From Sulfurovum sp. (GTDB lineage: Bacteria > Campylobacterota > Campylobacteria > Campylobacterales > Sulfurovaceae): a DNA stretch of 55,342 bases. The notes beneath the pieces are model-generated. The model did not search any database and was not told the origin of the DNA. It was given only the letters and a program-made list of their open reading frames with translations. The stretch lies in the NCBI GenBank assembly GCA_027029065.1, contig JALVGO010000248.1, positions 1-55,342 on the forward strand, read 5' to 3'. Below, one piece after another: positions 47,469-55,342 of the stretch (position 1 is its first letter; each line of letters opens with the position of its first letter). The translations under genes were made by a program, and so were the position numbers.

Positions 47469-49590
47469 AATCAACTCTTTATTGGCAACATGTGCGTTCT
47501 CATCAACACTGCTTTTCGCTGCAAATGTAGAAAAAGCCAACATCGAAGTGACGGCAAAACATGTCGAAGGAAGCGGTTCTACGCTTGTCGCGAAAGATGG
47601 AGTCGTGGTCTACTACCGTGATTCGATCATTCACGCAGACAGTGCCGTCTATGATAAGCAGAAGCATCAGCTTGTCCTTGACGGGCATGTGGAGATGATC
47701 GGTTACCAGGGGACAAAAGAGCAGACGTCCCATATGGAGATCAATACCCAGACAGATACGATTGCATTCAAAGAGCTTTTCTTTACAAATGAGAATGATA
47801 TCTGGCTGCTTAGTAACGATGCAACAAGGGTCAAATCGATCTATACATTTGGCGAGAGTATGCTCTCAAGCTGTGATATTAACGATCCCTTGTGGAAGAT
47901 GCATTTCTCACACTCAGTATATGACAGTGAAGAGAAATACATGAAACTCTACAACACAAGTGTCTATTTCGGGGATGTTCCTGTATTCTATACACCCTAT
48001 TTGGCATTTTCAACTGACAACGAGCGTTCATCCGGATTGCTCTTCCCGCTTCTTGGCTATACCGAGGATGAGGGTTTTGTCTATGAACAGCCAATTTTCT
48101 GGGCGATTAATAAGAGCATGGACATTGAACTCAATCCTCAGATACGTACAGACAGGAGTATCGGTATGTATGGTACATTCCGTTTTGTCGACACAGACCA
48201 CTCACAGGGAAGTTTGCGTGTAGGGTATTTCAAAGACAAAGATACCTATTTGCAGAAACATAATCTGACGGAAGATGCACACTACGGTCTGGAGTTTCTC
48301 TATGACTCATCACAGGTGATCAGCCAGCATTTTTCGGAGGAGTACAGTGACGGACTCTATGCCAATGTTACGCTGCTGAATGATATTGAGTATCTTAACC
48401 TCCAAAAAACACACCTTAGACATTTCGGGCAGGTACCGCTGCAGGAATCGAGGGTGAACTACTTCCTGCAGAACGATGACTGGTATGGCGGTTTCAATGC
48501 AAAATACTTCATTGATACCAGACTTCCTGACAATGACAGCACCCTTCAGGTACTTCCCGCACTTCAGGCACATAAATTTCTTAAAAGTCTTTTTGTTGAC
48601 AACCTGACTTATTCTATTGATGTGCAGACAAGAAATCTGGAGCGAAGCAAAGGTACAACACTCAATCAGGTAGAGTTCCGTGTACCGATCGAGTTTACAG
48701 CCTCATTTATGGATGACTATCTGAATATCTCTTTAGGGGAATACCTCTATTTCGGACGTTTCAACTTCGATGGAGATCAACCGCTTTATCATGACTATTT
48801 TCAGTATTACAGTAATGTACACAATGCAAAGCTTTTCAGTGATTTGACTGGAAAGTTCAATGGATATACACACGTTCTGCAGCCTTCAGTCAGTTATATT
48901 CTTCCGGGTGCGGAGAGTCAGGATCCTCTGAATTTTGATGAATTGATCGCAGATCAGCCGCAGGTGAAGGATCTTTTCTCTGTCGGTCTTCCCGAAGAGC
49001 AGATCCGTTTTGCACTCAACCAATATCTGTATGATGATGAAATGAAACTGATATTTTTCCAAAGACTTTCCCAAAGCTATTATCCCGATCGTGAGTATGA
49101 AATGGCAGATTTGAACAATGAGATGGGGTATTACTGGGGACACTGGAGCTTTTACAACAATATCTATTATTCATTTGAATTTGATAAAATCAGTGAAGCC
49201 TCAAGCAGTATCCGTTACAAGGAAAAAGAGTATAAGTTTACACTTGGACATACCTACAAACAGAGTTTAAGCAAGGATGCCAGTGTTGTGACCGCGAACG
49301 ATGTCAGTCTTGATTTCAGTTATGCATACAATGAACGCTTTGCTATCAACGGCGGGCTTATCTATAACCTTGAGGATGAGAGCAGCAAACTGTGGCGTTT
49401 CGGTGGAAGTTATACCAGAGACTGCTGGAGTATCGGAGCATCTGTCTCGGCAGATGTCCGTCCACGACCAACGTCCACACCAGGTGTACTGGATTATACG
49501 CAGGAGTACGGATTTTTTGTTCAGTTAAGTTTTATTCCGTTTGCAAGTTTCAACTCTGCTCAGCTCGATACGTTGACAACTGCCCCCTGA
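47461..49590 (+). CDS. lptD: LPS assembly protein LptD
   Basis: LptD is the outer-membrane barrel that inserts lipopolysaccharide. The 709-residue protein has a signal peptide (MYKINSLLATCAFSSTLLFA), the OstA/LptA-like jellyroll with GVVVYYRDSIIHADSAVYDK, the family block MLSSCDINDPLWKMHFS and PVFYTPYLAFSTDNERSSGLLFP, and a long beta-barrel region rich in alternating aromatics. It follows the Gram-negative LPS genes such as kdsA seen earlier in the window. Confidence 0.93.
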   Translation: MYKINSLLATCAFSSTLLFAANVEKANIEVTAKHVEGSGSTLVAKDGVVVYYRDSIIHADSAVYDKQKHQLVLDGHVEMIGYQGTKEQTSHMEINTQTDTIAFKELFFTNENDIWLLSNDATRVKSIYTFGESMLSSCDINDPLWKMHFSHSVYDSEEKYMKLYNTSVYFGDVPVFYTPYLAFSTDNERSSGLLFPLLGYTEDEGFVYEQPIFWAINKSMDIELNPQIRTDRSIGMYGTFRFVDTDHSQGSLRVGYFKDKDTYLQKHNLTEDAHYGLEFLYDSSQVISQHFSEEYSDGLYANVTLLNDIEYLNLQKTHLRHFGQVPLQESRVNYFLQNDDWYGGFNAKYFIDTRLPDNDSTLQVLPALQAHKFLKSLFVDNLTYSIDVQTRNLERSKGTTLNQVEFRVPIEFTASFMDDYLNISLGEYLYFGRFNFDGDQPLYHDYFQYYSNVHNAKLFSDLTGKFNGYTHVLQPSVSYILPGAESQDPLNFDELIADQPQVKDLFSVGLPEEQIRFALNQYLYDDEMKLIFFQRLSQSYYPDREYEMADLNNEMGYYWGHWSFYNNIYYSFEFDKISEASSSIRYKEKEYKFTLGHTYKQSLSKDASVVTANDVSLDFSYAYNERFAINGGLIYNLEDESSKLWRFGGSYTRDCWSIGASVSADVRPRPTSTPGVLDYTQEYGFFVQLSFIPFASFNSAQLDTLTTAP

Positions 49591-49594
49591 TCTG

Positions 49595-49864
49595 ATGCAA
49601 TCTCCTTTGGAAACGATCGAAGAGGCTTTGGAGGTTTTGGAACTTCCAAAGCTGATAACCAAGAAAGATATTCAGCAGCAGTATCGTTTTCTTGCCAAAA
49701 AACACCATCCTGATGTCGGGGGAGATGCTTCGGATATGGAGCGGCTCAATACTGCATACAGACTTTTGATGAAGTATATAGAAGAGTTTCGTTATACTTT
49801 TGATGAAGATGAAGTGAACAGACAATTTCCAGGAGTCGATCATGCCCGCCGATTCAGACCGTAA
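49595..49864 (+). CDS. Small J-domain protein
   Basis: An 89-residue protein consisting mainly of a DnaJ domain. YRFLAKKHHPDVGGDASDME contains the HPD motif needed to stimulate Hsp70. No zinc or C-terminal domain is present, so it is a type III J-protein. It starts four bases after the lptD stop and overlaps the next gene by 23 bases. Confidence 0.88.
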   Translation: MQSPLETIEEALEVLELPKLITKKDIQQQYRFLAKKHHPDVGGDASDMERLNTAYRLLMKYIEEFRYTFDEDEVNRQFPGVDHARRFRP

Positions 49865-50522
49865 GCACTATTTCAAAGATAGAGACGATGCTGCCGGACA
49901 GCTGATAGATACCCTTCCTCTGGATCTGTTGAGAGAAAACGAAACCGTTGTTATCGGGGTGAGTGAAGGAGGTGTCTATTTTGCAGACCGTATCGCAAAA
50001 GCGATCCAGGCACAGATGGATATTTTGCTGACTGAACCTGTTTTGGCCCCGAACAATCCGGAAGTAGCGATTGCGATGATCTCCGAAACGGAAGAGGTGC
50101 TCATGCACAAAGCGTTGGTGGATGCTTTTGAGATCAATGAGGATTTTGTCTATAACGAAGCCCAGCGGAAATATGAGGAAGAGGTACTTGGATACGTCTA
50201 CCGTTATAGGAAAGGGAAGGATCTTGTCTCTCTGAAAGGCAAATATGTCATATTGGCAGATGAGTGTATTGAGACCGGTTTGACGATGATGGTGGCTCTT
50301 AAATCTGTAATTGCGAGAGAAGCAAAAAATATTTATATTGCAACACCGATCTTGGACAAATCCGTGTATGAAAATCTTCTTAGCGTATGTGACGGTGTAT
50401 TCTGCCCACATAAAATAGAAGATTATATTTCGATAGAATATTACTATGAACAGTTCAAACAGATGACTTTTGAAGAGATTCTTGAAATTGTAGCGTCATA
50501 TGAAAAACATACATATGTGTAG
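49842..50522 (+). CDS. Phosphoribosyltransferase-domain protein
   Basis: The 226-residue protein has a type I PRTase-like core: VVIGVSEGGVYFADRIAKAI and the PRPP-binding loop-like KYVILADECIETGLTMMVAL. It resembles the ComF/HGPRT-like group, but the substrate is unknown. It overlaps the J-domain gene and precedes pnp by ~30 bp, a conserved-looking arrangement in Campylobacterota. Confidence 0.82.
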   Translation: MPADSDRKHYFKDRDDAAGQLIDTLPLDLLRENETVVIGVSEGGVYFADRIAKAIQAQMDILLTEPVLAPNNPEVAIAMISETEEVLMHKALVDAFEINEDFVYNEAQRKYEEEVLGYVYRYRKGKDLVSLKGKYVILADECIETGLTMMVALKSVIAREAKNIYIATPILDKSVYENLLSVCDGVFCPHKIEDYISIEYYYEQFKQMTFEEILEIVASYEKHTYV

Positions 50523-50555
50523 TATAATTTAGTATATAAAGGAAAAGAGAAAAGT

Positions 50556-52745
50556 ATGAAAGAAGTAAGTATCAGGGTAAGTACCAATAATCTCGACGAG
50601 ATATATGAATGTAACAAAATAGCAAAGCAGGCGAGCGGTGCAGTGATGTACCGTCAGGGAAAAGCGGTGCTTATCGCTGCTGTTGCCATTGACGAGAAAG
50701 AGGTTGATGAGGATTTTCTGCCACTAACAGTACAGTATATTGAAAAAGCCTATGCCGCAGCGAAGATTCCGGGAGGATTTATCAAGCGTGAGACAAAACC
50801 AGGGGATTTTGAAACACTTACCTCACGGATTATCGACCGTTCTTTAAGACCGCTTTTCCCTGAAGGGTTTCACTATCCTGTGACGATCACAGTAACAGTG
50901 GTCAGTAGTGACAGTGAAGTAGATATGCAGGTAGCGGCACTGCATGCTGCATCGGCTGCATTGTTTGTTTCCGATATCCCGGTATCACGTAGTATCGCTG
51001 CAGTAAGGATAGGGAAAGTCGATGGAGAATTGACTATCAATCCGACATTGTCACAGCAGGATGAAAGTACGCTAGACCTGTTGGTCGTAGGACAGGGAAG
51101 TGATGTGCTGATGATCGAGATGCGGACAATGGCATCGGAAGTGATCGATGATATCGAAGTTGATACGATCGACCCGATGATGGGGGTCGCACCGATGATT
51201 TTGGAACATCAGGAGTCCAATGAGCTTGATGAAGAGGCACTCATCAAAGCGATAGCACTGGCACAGGATGCCATAGCCAAAGCAAGCAGTGCCTACGAAG
51301 AAGCACTCAAACCGGTGGTACGCGAACCGCTTTCTTTGACCCTTGCCGAAGAGAAGTCGGATGAGAGACTCTATCAGTACATAGAGAGCAATTATGCCAA
51401 GGAGGTAGAAGCAGCTATCTCGCATATGGCGAAATCGGAACGTTCTTCAGAGTTGAAAAAAGTGCGTACGAAGATCATGGAAGCGCTTGAAGAAGCAGGA
51501 GAAGAGGTGGAGAAGGCAGTTGTCTCCAAAGTGCTTGAACGTTACAAAAAACATGTGGTAAGAAGTATGATACTCGACAAGCAGGTACGCGCGGACGGCA
51601 GAGTACTCGATGAGGTACGTCCCATCAGTATCGAGACAAACCTGCTGCCTTCTGTACACGGCTCCTGTCTGTTTACCCGCGGGCAGACACAGGTGTTGGT
51701 AACGGCAACACTTGGTGACAAAAAAGATGCCCAGATGTTTGAGCTTATCACAGACAAACGTGCGCAGTCAGAACACTTTATGGTGCACTATAACTTTCCG
51801 GGATATTCTGTCGGAGAGGCATCTTTTATCGGTGCTCCGGGAAGAAGAGAGCTGGGGCATGGCAACCTTGCCAAGCGTGCGCTTGAGCCTGCCATACCGC
51901 TTGGGTATGACGGTACCATTCGTCTGGTTTCCGAAGTGCTTGAGAGTAACGGATCTTCCTCCATGGCAACCATTTGCGGCGGTTCTCTTGCCTTGCGCTC
52001 TGCCAATGTGGAGATGAGTGATCTTGTTGCAGGTATTGCGATGGGACTGGTCAGCGACGGTAAGCGTCATGCTATACTTTCTGACATTATGGGGCTGGAA
52101 GATCATGATGGTGATATGGACTTCAAGATAGCGGGAACCTCCAAGGGGATTACGGCACTTCAGATGGACATCAAGCTTGGCGGTATTGATCTTGCTTTGC
52201 TCAAAGAGGCATTGGTACAGGCCAACAGGGGGAAAAACCATATCCTTGCTCTGATGAAAGAGGCAGAAAAGAATATTGTTGAGAGTGAAGCGCTGCCGAG
52301 TACGGAACACTTCAGTGTCAACCCGAGTAAAATCGGCGATATCATTGGAAAGGCCGGTGCGACAATCCGTGATATTATAGAAAAGTTTGAAGTGAGTATT
52401 GATCTGGACAGGGATGCAGGCGGTGTCAAGGTTTCCGGAGAAGACAAAGAGAAAGTAGCTGCTGCCAAAGAGCATATCCAGAAGATTGCTGAGGCTCCCG
52501 TACGAAAGCAGATGACCTATGAGGTTGGTAAAACCTACAAAGGCAAAGTGAAAAAAGTAGTTGATTTTGGCGTGTTTGTAGAGATGCCTGATGGCTTTGA
52601 TGCGCTGCTGCATATTTCAAAAGTAGCGAAAGAGCGGGTGAACAACCTTGCTGAGCGCTACCATGAGGGTGACGAGATCGATGTGGTTGTGATGGAGCAG
52701 AAAGGCAAAAAGGTTGAACTGGCAACGCCGGAATTTCTGGCATAG
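50556..52745 (+). CDS. pnp: Polynucleotide phosphorylase
   Basis: PNPase is the 3'-5' phosphorolytic exoribonuclease of the RNA degradosome. The 729-residue protein has two RNase PH domains (FIKRETKPGDFETLTSRIIDR; YNFPGYSVGEASFIGAPGRRELGHG), the KH domain (NPSKIGDIIGKAGATIRDI) and the S1 domain (GKTYKGKVKKVVDFGVFVEM) in order. AAAGGAAAAG precedes the ATG. It is an uninterrupted normal-length gene. Confidence 0.97.
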   Translation: MKEVSIRVSTNNLDEIYECNKIAKQASGAVMYRQGKAVLIAAVAIDEKEVDEDFLPLTVQYIEKAYAAAKIPGGFIKRETKPGDFETLTSRIIDRSLRPLFPEGFHYPVTITVTVVSSDSEVDMQVAALHAASAALFVSDIPVSRSIAAVRIGKVDGELTINPTLSQQDESTLDLLVVGQGSDVLMIEMRTMASEVIDDIEVDTIDPMMGVAPMILEHQESNELDEEALIKAIALAQDAIAKASSAYEEALKPVVREPLSLTLAEEKSDERLYQYIESNYAKEVEAAISHMAKSERSSELKKVRTKIMEALEEAGEEVEKAVVSKVLERYKKHVVRSMILDKQVRADGRVLDEVRPISIETNLLPSVHGSCLFTRGQTQVLVTATLGDKKDAQMFELITDKRAQSEHFMVHYNFPGYSVGEASFIGAPGRRELGHGNLAKRALEPAIPLGYDGTIRLVSEVLESNGSSSMATICGGSLALRSANVEMSDLVAGIAMGLVSDGKRHAILSDIMGLEDHDGDMDFKIAGTSKGITALQMDIKLGGIDLALLKEALVQANRGKNHILALMKEAEKNIVESEALPSTEHFSVNPSKIGDIIGKAGATIRDIIEKFEVSIDLDRDAGGVKVSGEDKEKVAAAKEHIQKIAEAPVRKQMTYEVGKTYKGKVKKVVDFGVFVEMPDGFDALLHISKVAKERVNNLAERYHEGDEIDVVVMEQKGKKVELATPEFLA

Positions 52746-52766
52746 ACACGGTAAAAAGGATCAGTG

Positions 52767-53822
52767 ATGCAAAACGGGCTTTGGGCTACTTTCCTTGTCA
52801 GCGTACTTGTGCTTGTTGCTGCAGCGGGGTATGCATTTTATCAGAATATCAAGATAGAAAGACGCAAACGTATGGCCAAAGAGCAGGAAAACTTGCAATA
52901 CGGTCTTGATACGTATGCAGATGAGGGGAAGCCAAAGCGTTCTGCACAGCTTGAAGCGACACTCTCGGAACTTGATGAGAAACTGACAAGAAAGACATTT
53001 CTTCCTGTACACAAGGAAGTGCTCTATGAGACACAGAATATCGATGCCGAGTGTTTTTACTACTTCAAAGGTGCGAAGATCCTGCTTGTTGAAGACAATA
53101 AGATCAATCAGGGGATTATTAAAAGTATTTTGCAAAAGTCCGGTATCGAGATTGTGATTGCCAATAATGGTGAAGAGGCGCTTGAGATCCTAAACCGTGA
53201 CGGGGCTGTATTTGATCTGGTTTTGATGGATATCAGTATGCCTGTCATGGATGGTATTGAAGCGACGAGACGGATTCGTCTTGATGCACGTTTTGATGAA
53301 GTTCCTATAGTTACTTTTACTGCGTTTGCCGAGGGAGAGGAGATTGCCAAGATGTTCAGGGTCGGCAGCAATGCCTTCCTAACAAAGCCGCTCAATATCA
53401 ATCAGCTCTACACAGCGTTTAAGATTTACATCAAACAGGTTTACCGTGATACTGATCTGAAAAGTCTGCTGAAAACCGAGGGGCTTGATGTCAATGAAGG
53501 GCTGCGTTGGTTTGAAGGGGATGAAGCGCGTTACAAAGAGAGACTGAAAACCTTCTTTTACCGTTACGAACCAATGTATGAACTTATTCCAAAATGGATT
53601 GAAGAGAAACGGTATGACCGTGTAAAGGCGGAGTGTTTTCAGCTTCAAAGTATTCTGGGAGAGATCGGTGCTTATGAGATGAAAGCGCTTATAGATGACA
53701 TGATCAAAGATTTTATCTATCAAAACGAGCACCTTTTACCACGTTTTGTCCATATCTATCCAGTAGTGTTCAGAACACTTCTTAATGCTATCGATCAATA
53801 CCTGCAGAGTGATGATGTATAA
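52767..53822 (+). CDS. Membrane-anchored receiver protein with degenerate Hpt
   Basis: About 351 residues. One TM segment (~4-26, LWATFLVSVLVLVAAAGYAF) anchors a cytoplasmic receiver domain (LVEDN ~residue 115, phospho-Asp in LVLMDISMP ~155, KPL ~209). The C-terminal helical bundle resembles Hpt, but the active His position is Phe in ECFQLQSILGEIGA (~291) and the Lys is Gln, so phosphotransfer is unlikely. ATG 52767 has AAGGA at good spacing; the GTG before it is less likely. It sits between pnp and atpE. Confidence 0.82.
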   Translation: MQNGLWATFLVSVLVLVAAAGYAFYQNIKIERRKRMAKEQENLQYGLDTYADEGKPKRSAQLEATLSELDEKLTRKTFLPVHKEVLYETQNIDAECFYYFKGAKILLVEDNKINQGIIKSILQKSGIEIVIANNGEEALEILNRDGAVFDLVLMDISMPVMDGIEATRRIRLDARFDEVPIVTFTAFAEGEEIAKMFRVGSNAFLTKPLNINQLYTAFKIYIKQVYRDTDLKSLLKTEGLDVNEGLRWFEGDEARYKERLKTFFYRYEPMYELIPKWIEEKRYDRVKAECFQLQSILGEIGAYEMKALIDDMIKDFIYQNEHLLPRFVHIYPVVFRTLLNAIDQYLQSDDV

Positions 53823-53845
53823 TGAGTGATTAAAGCATATTCTGC

Positions 53846-53994
53846 TATAATCACGCCGTTTGATCAAAGTGATCAGTAGGGAAATCCAGGCATTTATGTT
53901 TGGGTTGCTATGCCGCAGGCATGGTTACGCTATCCGAACAGACTTTGAACAACAGTCGAAGAGACTTAAAATCTATTTACTTAAAGGATATGAA
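53846..53994 (+). promoter_or_regulatory. atpE promoter and long leader with a hairpin
   Basis: An extended -10 (TGCTATAAT, TATAAT at 53846-53851) is followed by a ~135-nt leader. Within it GTTTGG (53898-53903) and CCGAAC (53934-53939) enclose ATGCC-GCA-GGCAT (53910-53922). AAAGGA stands six bases before the atpE ATG. Confidence 0.55.
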
Positions 53995-54300
53995 ATGAAA
54001 AAGTTTTTCCTGCTTTTCCTGGCACTCGGTGCTGTTGCTTTCGCTGGTGAAGGTGAATCTATGATTAAAGCATACTCAGTAGTTGCTGCTGGTGTTGGTC
54101 TTGGTCTCGCTGCTCTTGGTGGTGCGATCGGTATGGGTCACACTGCTGCTGCAACTATTGCTGGTACTGCAAGAAACCCAGGTCTTGGCGGTAAGCTGAT
54201 GACTACAATGTTCATTGCGCTTGCGATGATCGAAGCACAGGTTATCTATACACTGGTAATTGCGCTGATTGCTCTTTACGCTAACCCTTTTATCGGGTAA
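53995..54300 (+). CDS. atpE: ATP synthase subunit c
   Basis: Subunit c forms the rotor ring of F-type ATP synthase. The 101-residue protein has a signal-like N-terminus (MKKFFLLFLALGAVAFAGEG), as seen in Campylobacterota, then two helices with GGAIGMGHTAAATIAGTARNPG (polar loop) and the ion-binding Glu in MIEAQVIY. ATG 53995 is clear from AAAGGA upstream; the frame is open earlier without a start site. No other atp genes are nearby. Confidence 0.95.
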   Translation: MKKFFLLFLALGAVAFAGEGESMIKAYSVVAAGVGLGLAALGGAIGMGHTAAATIAGTARNPGLGGKLMTTMFIALAMIEAQVIYTLVIALIALYANPFIG

Positions 54301-54317
54301 GTTAAGGAGACTTTAAG

Positions 54318-54349
54318 GTTGTGGCGGTATACTTCCGCTACAACTTTTT
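54318..54349 (+). terminator. Intrinsic terminator after atpE
   Basis: GTTGTGGCGG (54318-54327) pairs with CCGCTACAAC (54335-54344), one mismatch, followed by TTTTT. Confidence 0.85.
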
Positions 54350-54396
54350 GTTAAGCCCTCATTTAAAACTTCAGATAGTTTCAAACTATCGAAAAT

Positions 54397-54481
54397 GCGT
54401 CAGTGGTGGAACGGTAGACACGCTACCTTGAGGGGGTAGTGCCCTAGTGGTGTGGAGGTTCAAATCCTCTCTGACGCACCA
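54397..54481 (+). tRNA. tRNA-Leu (anticodon GAG)
   Basis: An 85-nt class II tRNA with encoded CCA. The acceptor stem is GCGTCAG/CTGACGC, the anticodon stem is CTACC/GGTAG around TTGAGGG with GAG at positions 34-36, a long variable arm follows, and GGTTCAAATCC is the T arm. A GATAGTTT/AAACTATC hairpin (54374-54390) precedes it. Confidence 0.97.
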
Positions 54482-54791
54482 TCTTTATAAATCTCTCAAA
54501 TCAATTTCAAATTTTCTTTATCAACCATTTTATTGAGCAATATATGCATACAAAATAGTATTATGATGTGAGCTGAAAATGTGTGTTCAGAACCAAACAT
54601 TGAATGATTGCTGTCAAAATCGCTTATATCGTGAAAAAATAACATTTTTTTACTTTTTGGACATTTTTCTTGAAAAAAGCGAAAAAAAAGCATTTAAAGC
54701 CCGATTTTAGGCGATTTTGGGGTATATATTTATGTTTATTTAAGATTGGTTTATGCTATAATAATTGCATCTTAAATATAAAGGAAGAAGA
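54482..54791. other. AT-rich gap before the HU gene, with HU promoter
   Basis: No convincing gene. The stretch is AT-rich with runs of A and T, and a 65-codon minus-strand frame here has no ribosome site or family. TATAAT at 54757-54762 with a TGC extension, followed by AAGGAAGAAG, is the likely promoter and ribosome site of the HU gene. Confidence 0.6.
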
Positions 54792-55076
54792 ATGACCAAA
54801 GCAGAATTCGTAGAACTGGTACAGAAGAACGGTGAGTTTGAAAGCAAAGCAGCAGCAGAGAGAGCGGTAAAAGCGTTTATTGACTCTGTAACTGAAGCAT
54901 TGACTAAAAAAGAGTCTGTCTCTCTGGTAGGTTTTGGAACTTTCTCTACAGCTGAAGTACCTGAAAAGTCAGGAACTGTACCTGGTACGAATAAGACATA
55001 TACAAAACCGGCACATACTGCACCGAAATTCAAATTCGGTAAAACACTCAAAGATGCCGTGAGCGGAGCCAAATAA
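54792..55076 (+). CDS. hup: DNA-binding protein HU
   Basis: HU bends and compacts DNA. The 94-residue protein matches the HU/IHF fold: MTKAEFVELVQKNG, SVSLVGFGTFSTAEVPEKSG (the conserved L-x-G-F-G-T-F block), TNKTYTKPAHTAPKFKFGKTLKDAV. ATG 54792 with AAGGAAG upstream is preferred over an earlier non-ATG codon. IHF is less likely given the arm sequence. Confidence 0.93.
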   Translation: MTKAEFVELVQKNGEFESKAAAERAVKAFIDSVTEALTKKESVSLVGFGTFSTAEVPEKSGTVPGTNKTYTKPAHTAPKFKFGKTLKDAVSGAK

Positions 55077-55109
55077 CAGTACATTAAAGTACCGTTTTAA
55101 GGGGATTGG

Positions 55110-55138
55110 ATTGTACTGATGAAAAGTACAATTCTTTT
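55110..55138 (+). terminator. Intrinsic terminator after the HU gene
   Basis: ATTGTACT (55110-55117) and AGTACAAT (55125-55132) pair, followed by TCTTTT. Confidence 0.7.
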
Positions 55139-55151
55139 CCCAAAAATTCTC

Positions 55152-55342
55152 CTATAGATTATTGTTGATTGGATTTAATTCCTTCCGCATATTCTGACGC
55201 AGGTCTTTCTCATAGATCACAGTCCGCAACTCCTCGTTCTCGATCGACAGTTCCTCCACTTTTCTGACAAGCCGTTTCTTTTGCTTATCAAGTTTGCTAA
55301 TTTGATCATCCCGTTTCTTGATCTCTTTTTTCGCTTCCAGCA
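55152..55342 (-). CDS. Coiled-coil protein, C-terminal fragment (runs off the window)
   Basis: The last ~63 residues of a leftward gene, ending at a TAG (55152-55154). The sequence is a highly charged heptad-type coiled coil (KEIKKRDDQISKLDKQKKR, then VRKVEELSIENEELRTVI) with a short polar tail. The family cannot be told from this part. Confidence 0.7.
   Translation of the reverse strand, partial: LEAKKEIKKRDDQISKLDKQKKRLVRKVEELSIENEELRTVIYEKDLRQNMRKELNPINNNL

Noticed and set aside
54496..54693. 65-codon minus-strand frame in the tRNA-HU gap
   Set aside because: AT-rich, no ribosome site and no recognisable features; probably chance.

Overview
The window reads as chromosomal DNA from a free-living Campylobacterota (epsilonproteobacterial) organism, most like the Sulfurovum/Sulfurimonas group. 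This is inferred from gene content and order, not from a database search. Pointers are bamD next to lon, a phosphoribosyltransferase next to pnp, the futalosine-pathway gene mqnC, NhaD, a long-form HPF, an AtpE with an N-terminal extension and a candidate 6S RNA just upstream of purD. Coding density is high and most genes are housekeeping.

Layout. 1-7.1 kb: trpS (partial), der, an MscS channel, a DUF3108 protein, a fumarylacetoacetase-like gene split by a 268-bp MITE, a DMT transporter and kdsA. 7.1-11.5 kb: ribH with a folded leader, a tiny extra ORF, nusB, an MntA/HepT toxin-antitoxin pair, mqnC and an M16-like protein. 11.5-15.5 kb: a small RNA/small peptide locus, recG, a RelB/RelE-like pair whose toxin is interrupted by a second MITE copy, and a Uma2 nuclease. 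15.5-25.3 kb: hpf, then a minus-strand operon of one giant secreted protein and four pilin-like proteins behind a cyclic-di-GMP-I riboswitch, then a MazF-type pair. 25.4-34.1 kb: bamD, lon and a PAS/Hpt/hybrid kinase/response regulator cluster. 34.2-55.3 kb: uvrC, DUF721, nadB, nhaD, guaA, a lipoprotein, htpG, a CDF transporter, hemD, a candidate 6S RNA, purD, RDD protein, lptD, J-domain protein, phosphoribosyltransferase, pnp, a receiver protein, atpE, tRNA-Leu(GAG), HU and a partial coiled-coil gene.

The most striking locus is 11526-11809. A consensus promoter drives a ~100-nt RNA with a strong intrinsic terminator. The next gene in the same direction is a 22-codon ORF with a strong Shine-Dalgarno. 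It encodes a hydrophobic peptide resembling Ibs-type type I toxins. The 5' end of the RNA is complementary over 17 bp to that ORF's Shine-Dalgarno and start codon. An alternative fold would both break the terminator and hide the anti-Shine-Dalgarno. This looks like a type I toxin-antitoxin module in which antitoxin and toxin mRNA are the terminated and read-through products of one promoter.

The second recurrent theme is short arrays of 7-bp units of unrelated sequence (GAATTAG, GCTACCT, AAATTAA, CACTCTT, ACGCTGA, TAGAGGG) at gene boundaries. They often supply stop or start codons, form long inverted repeats, and in recG lie inside the reading frame. They resemble the heptameric STRR repeats known from cyanobacteria.
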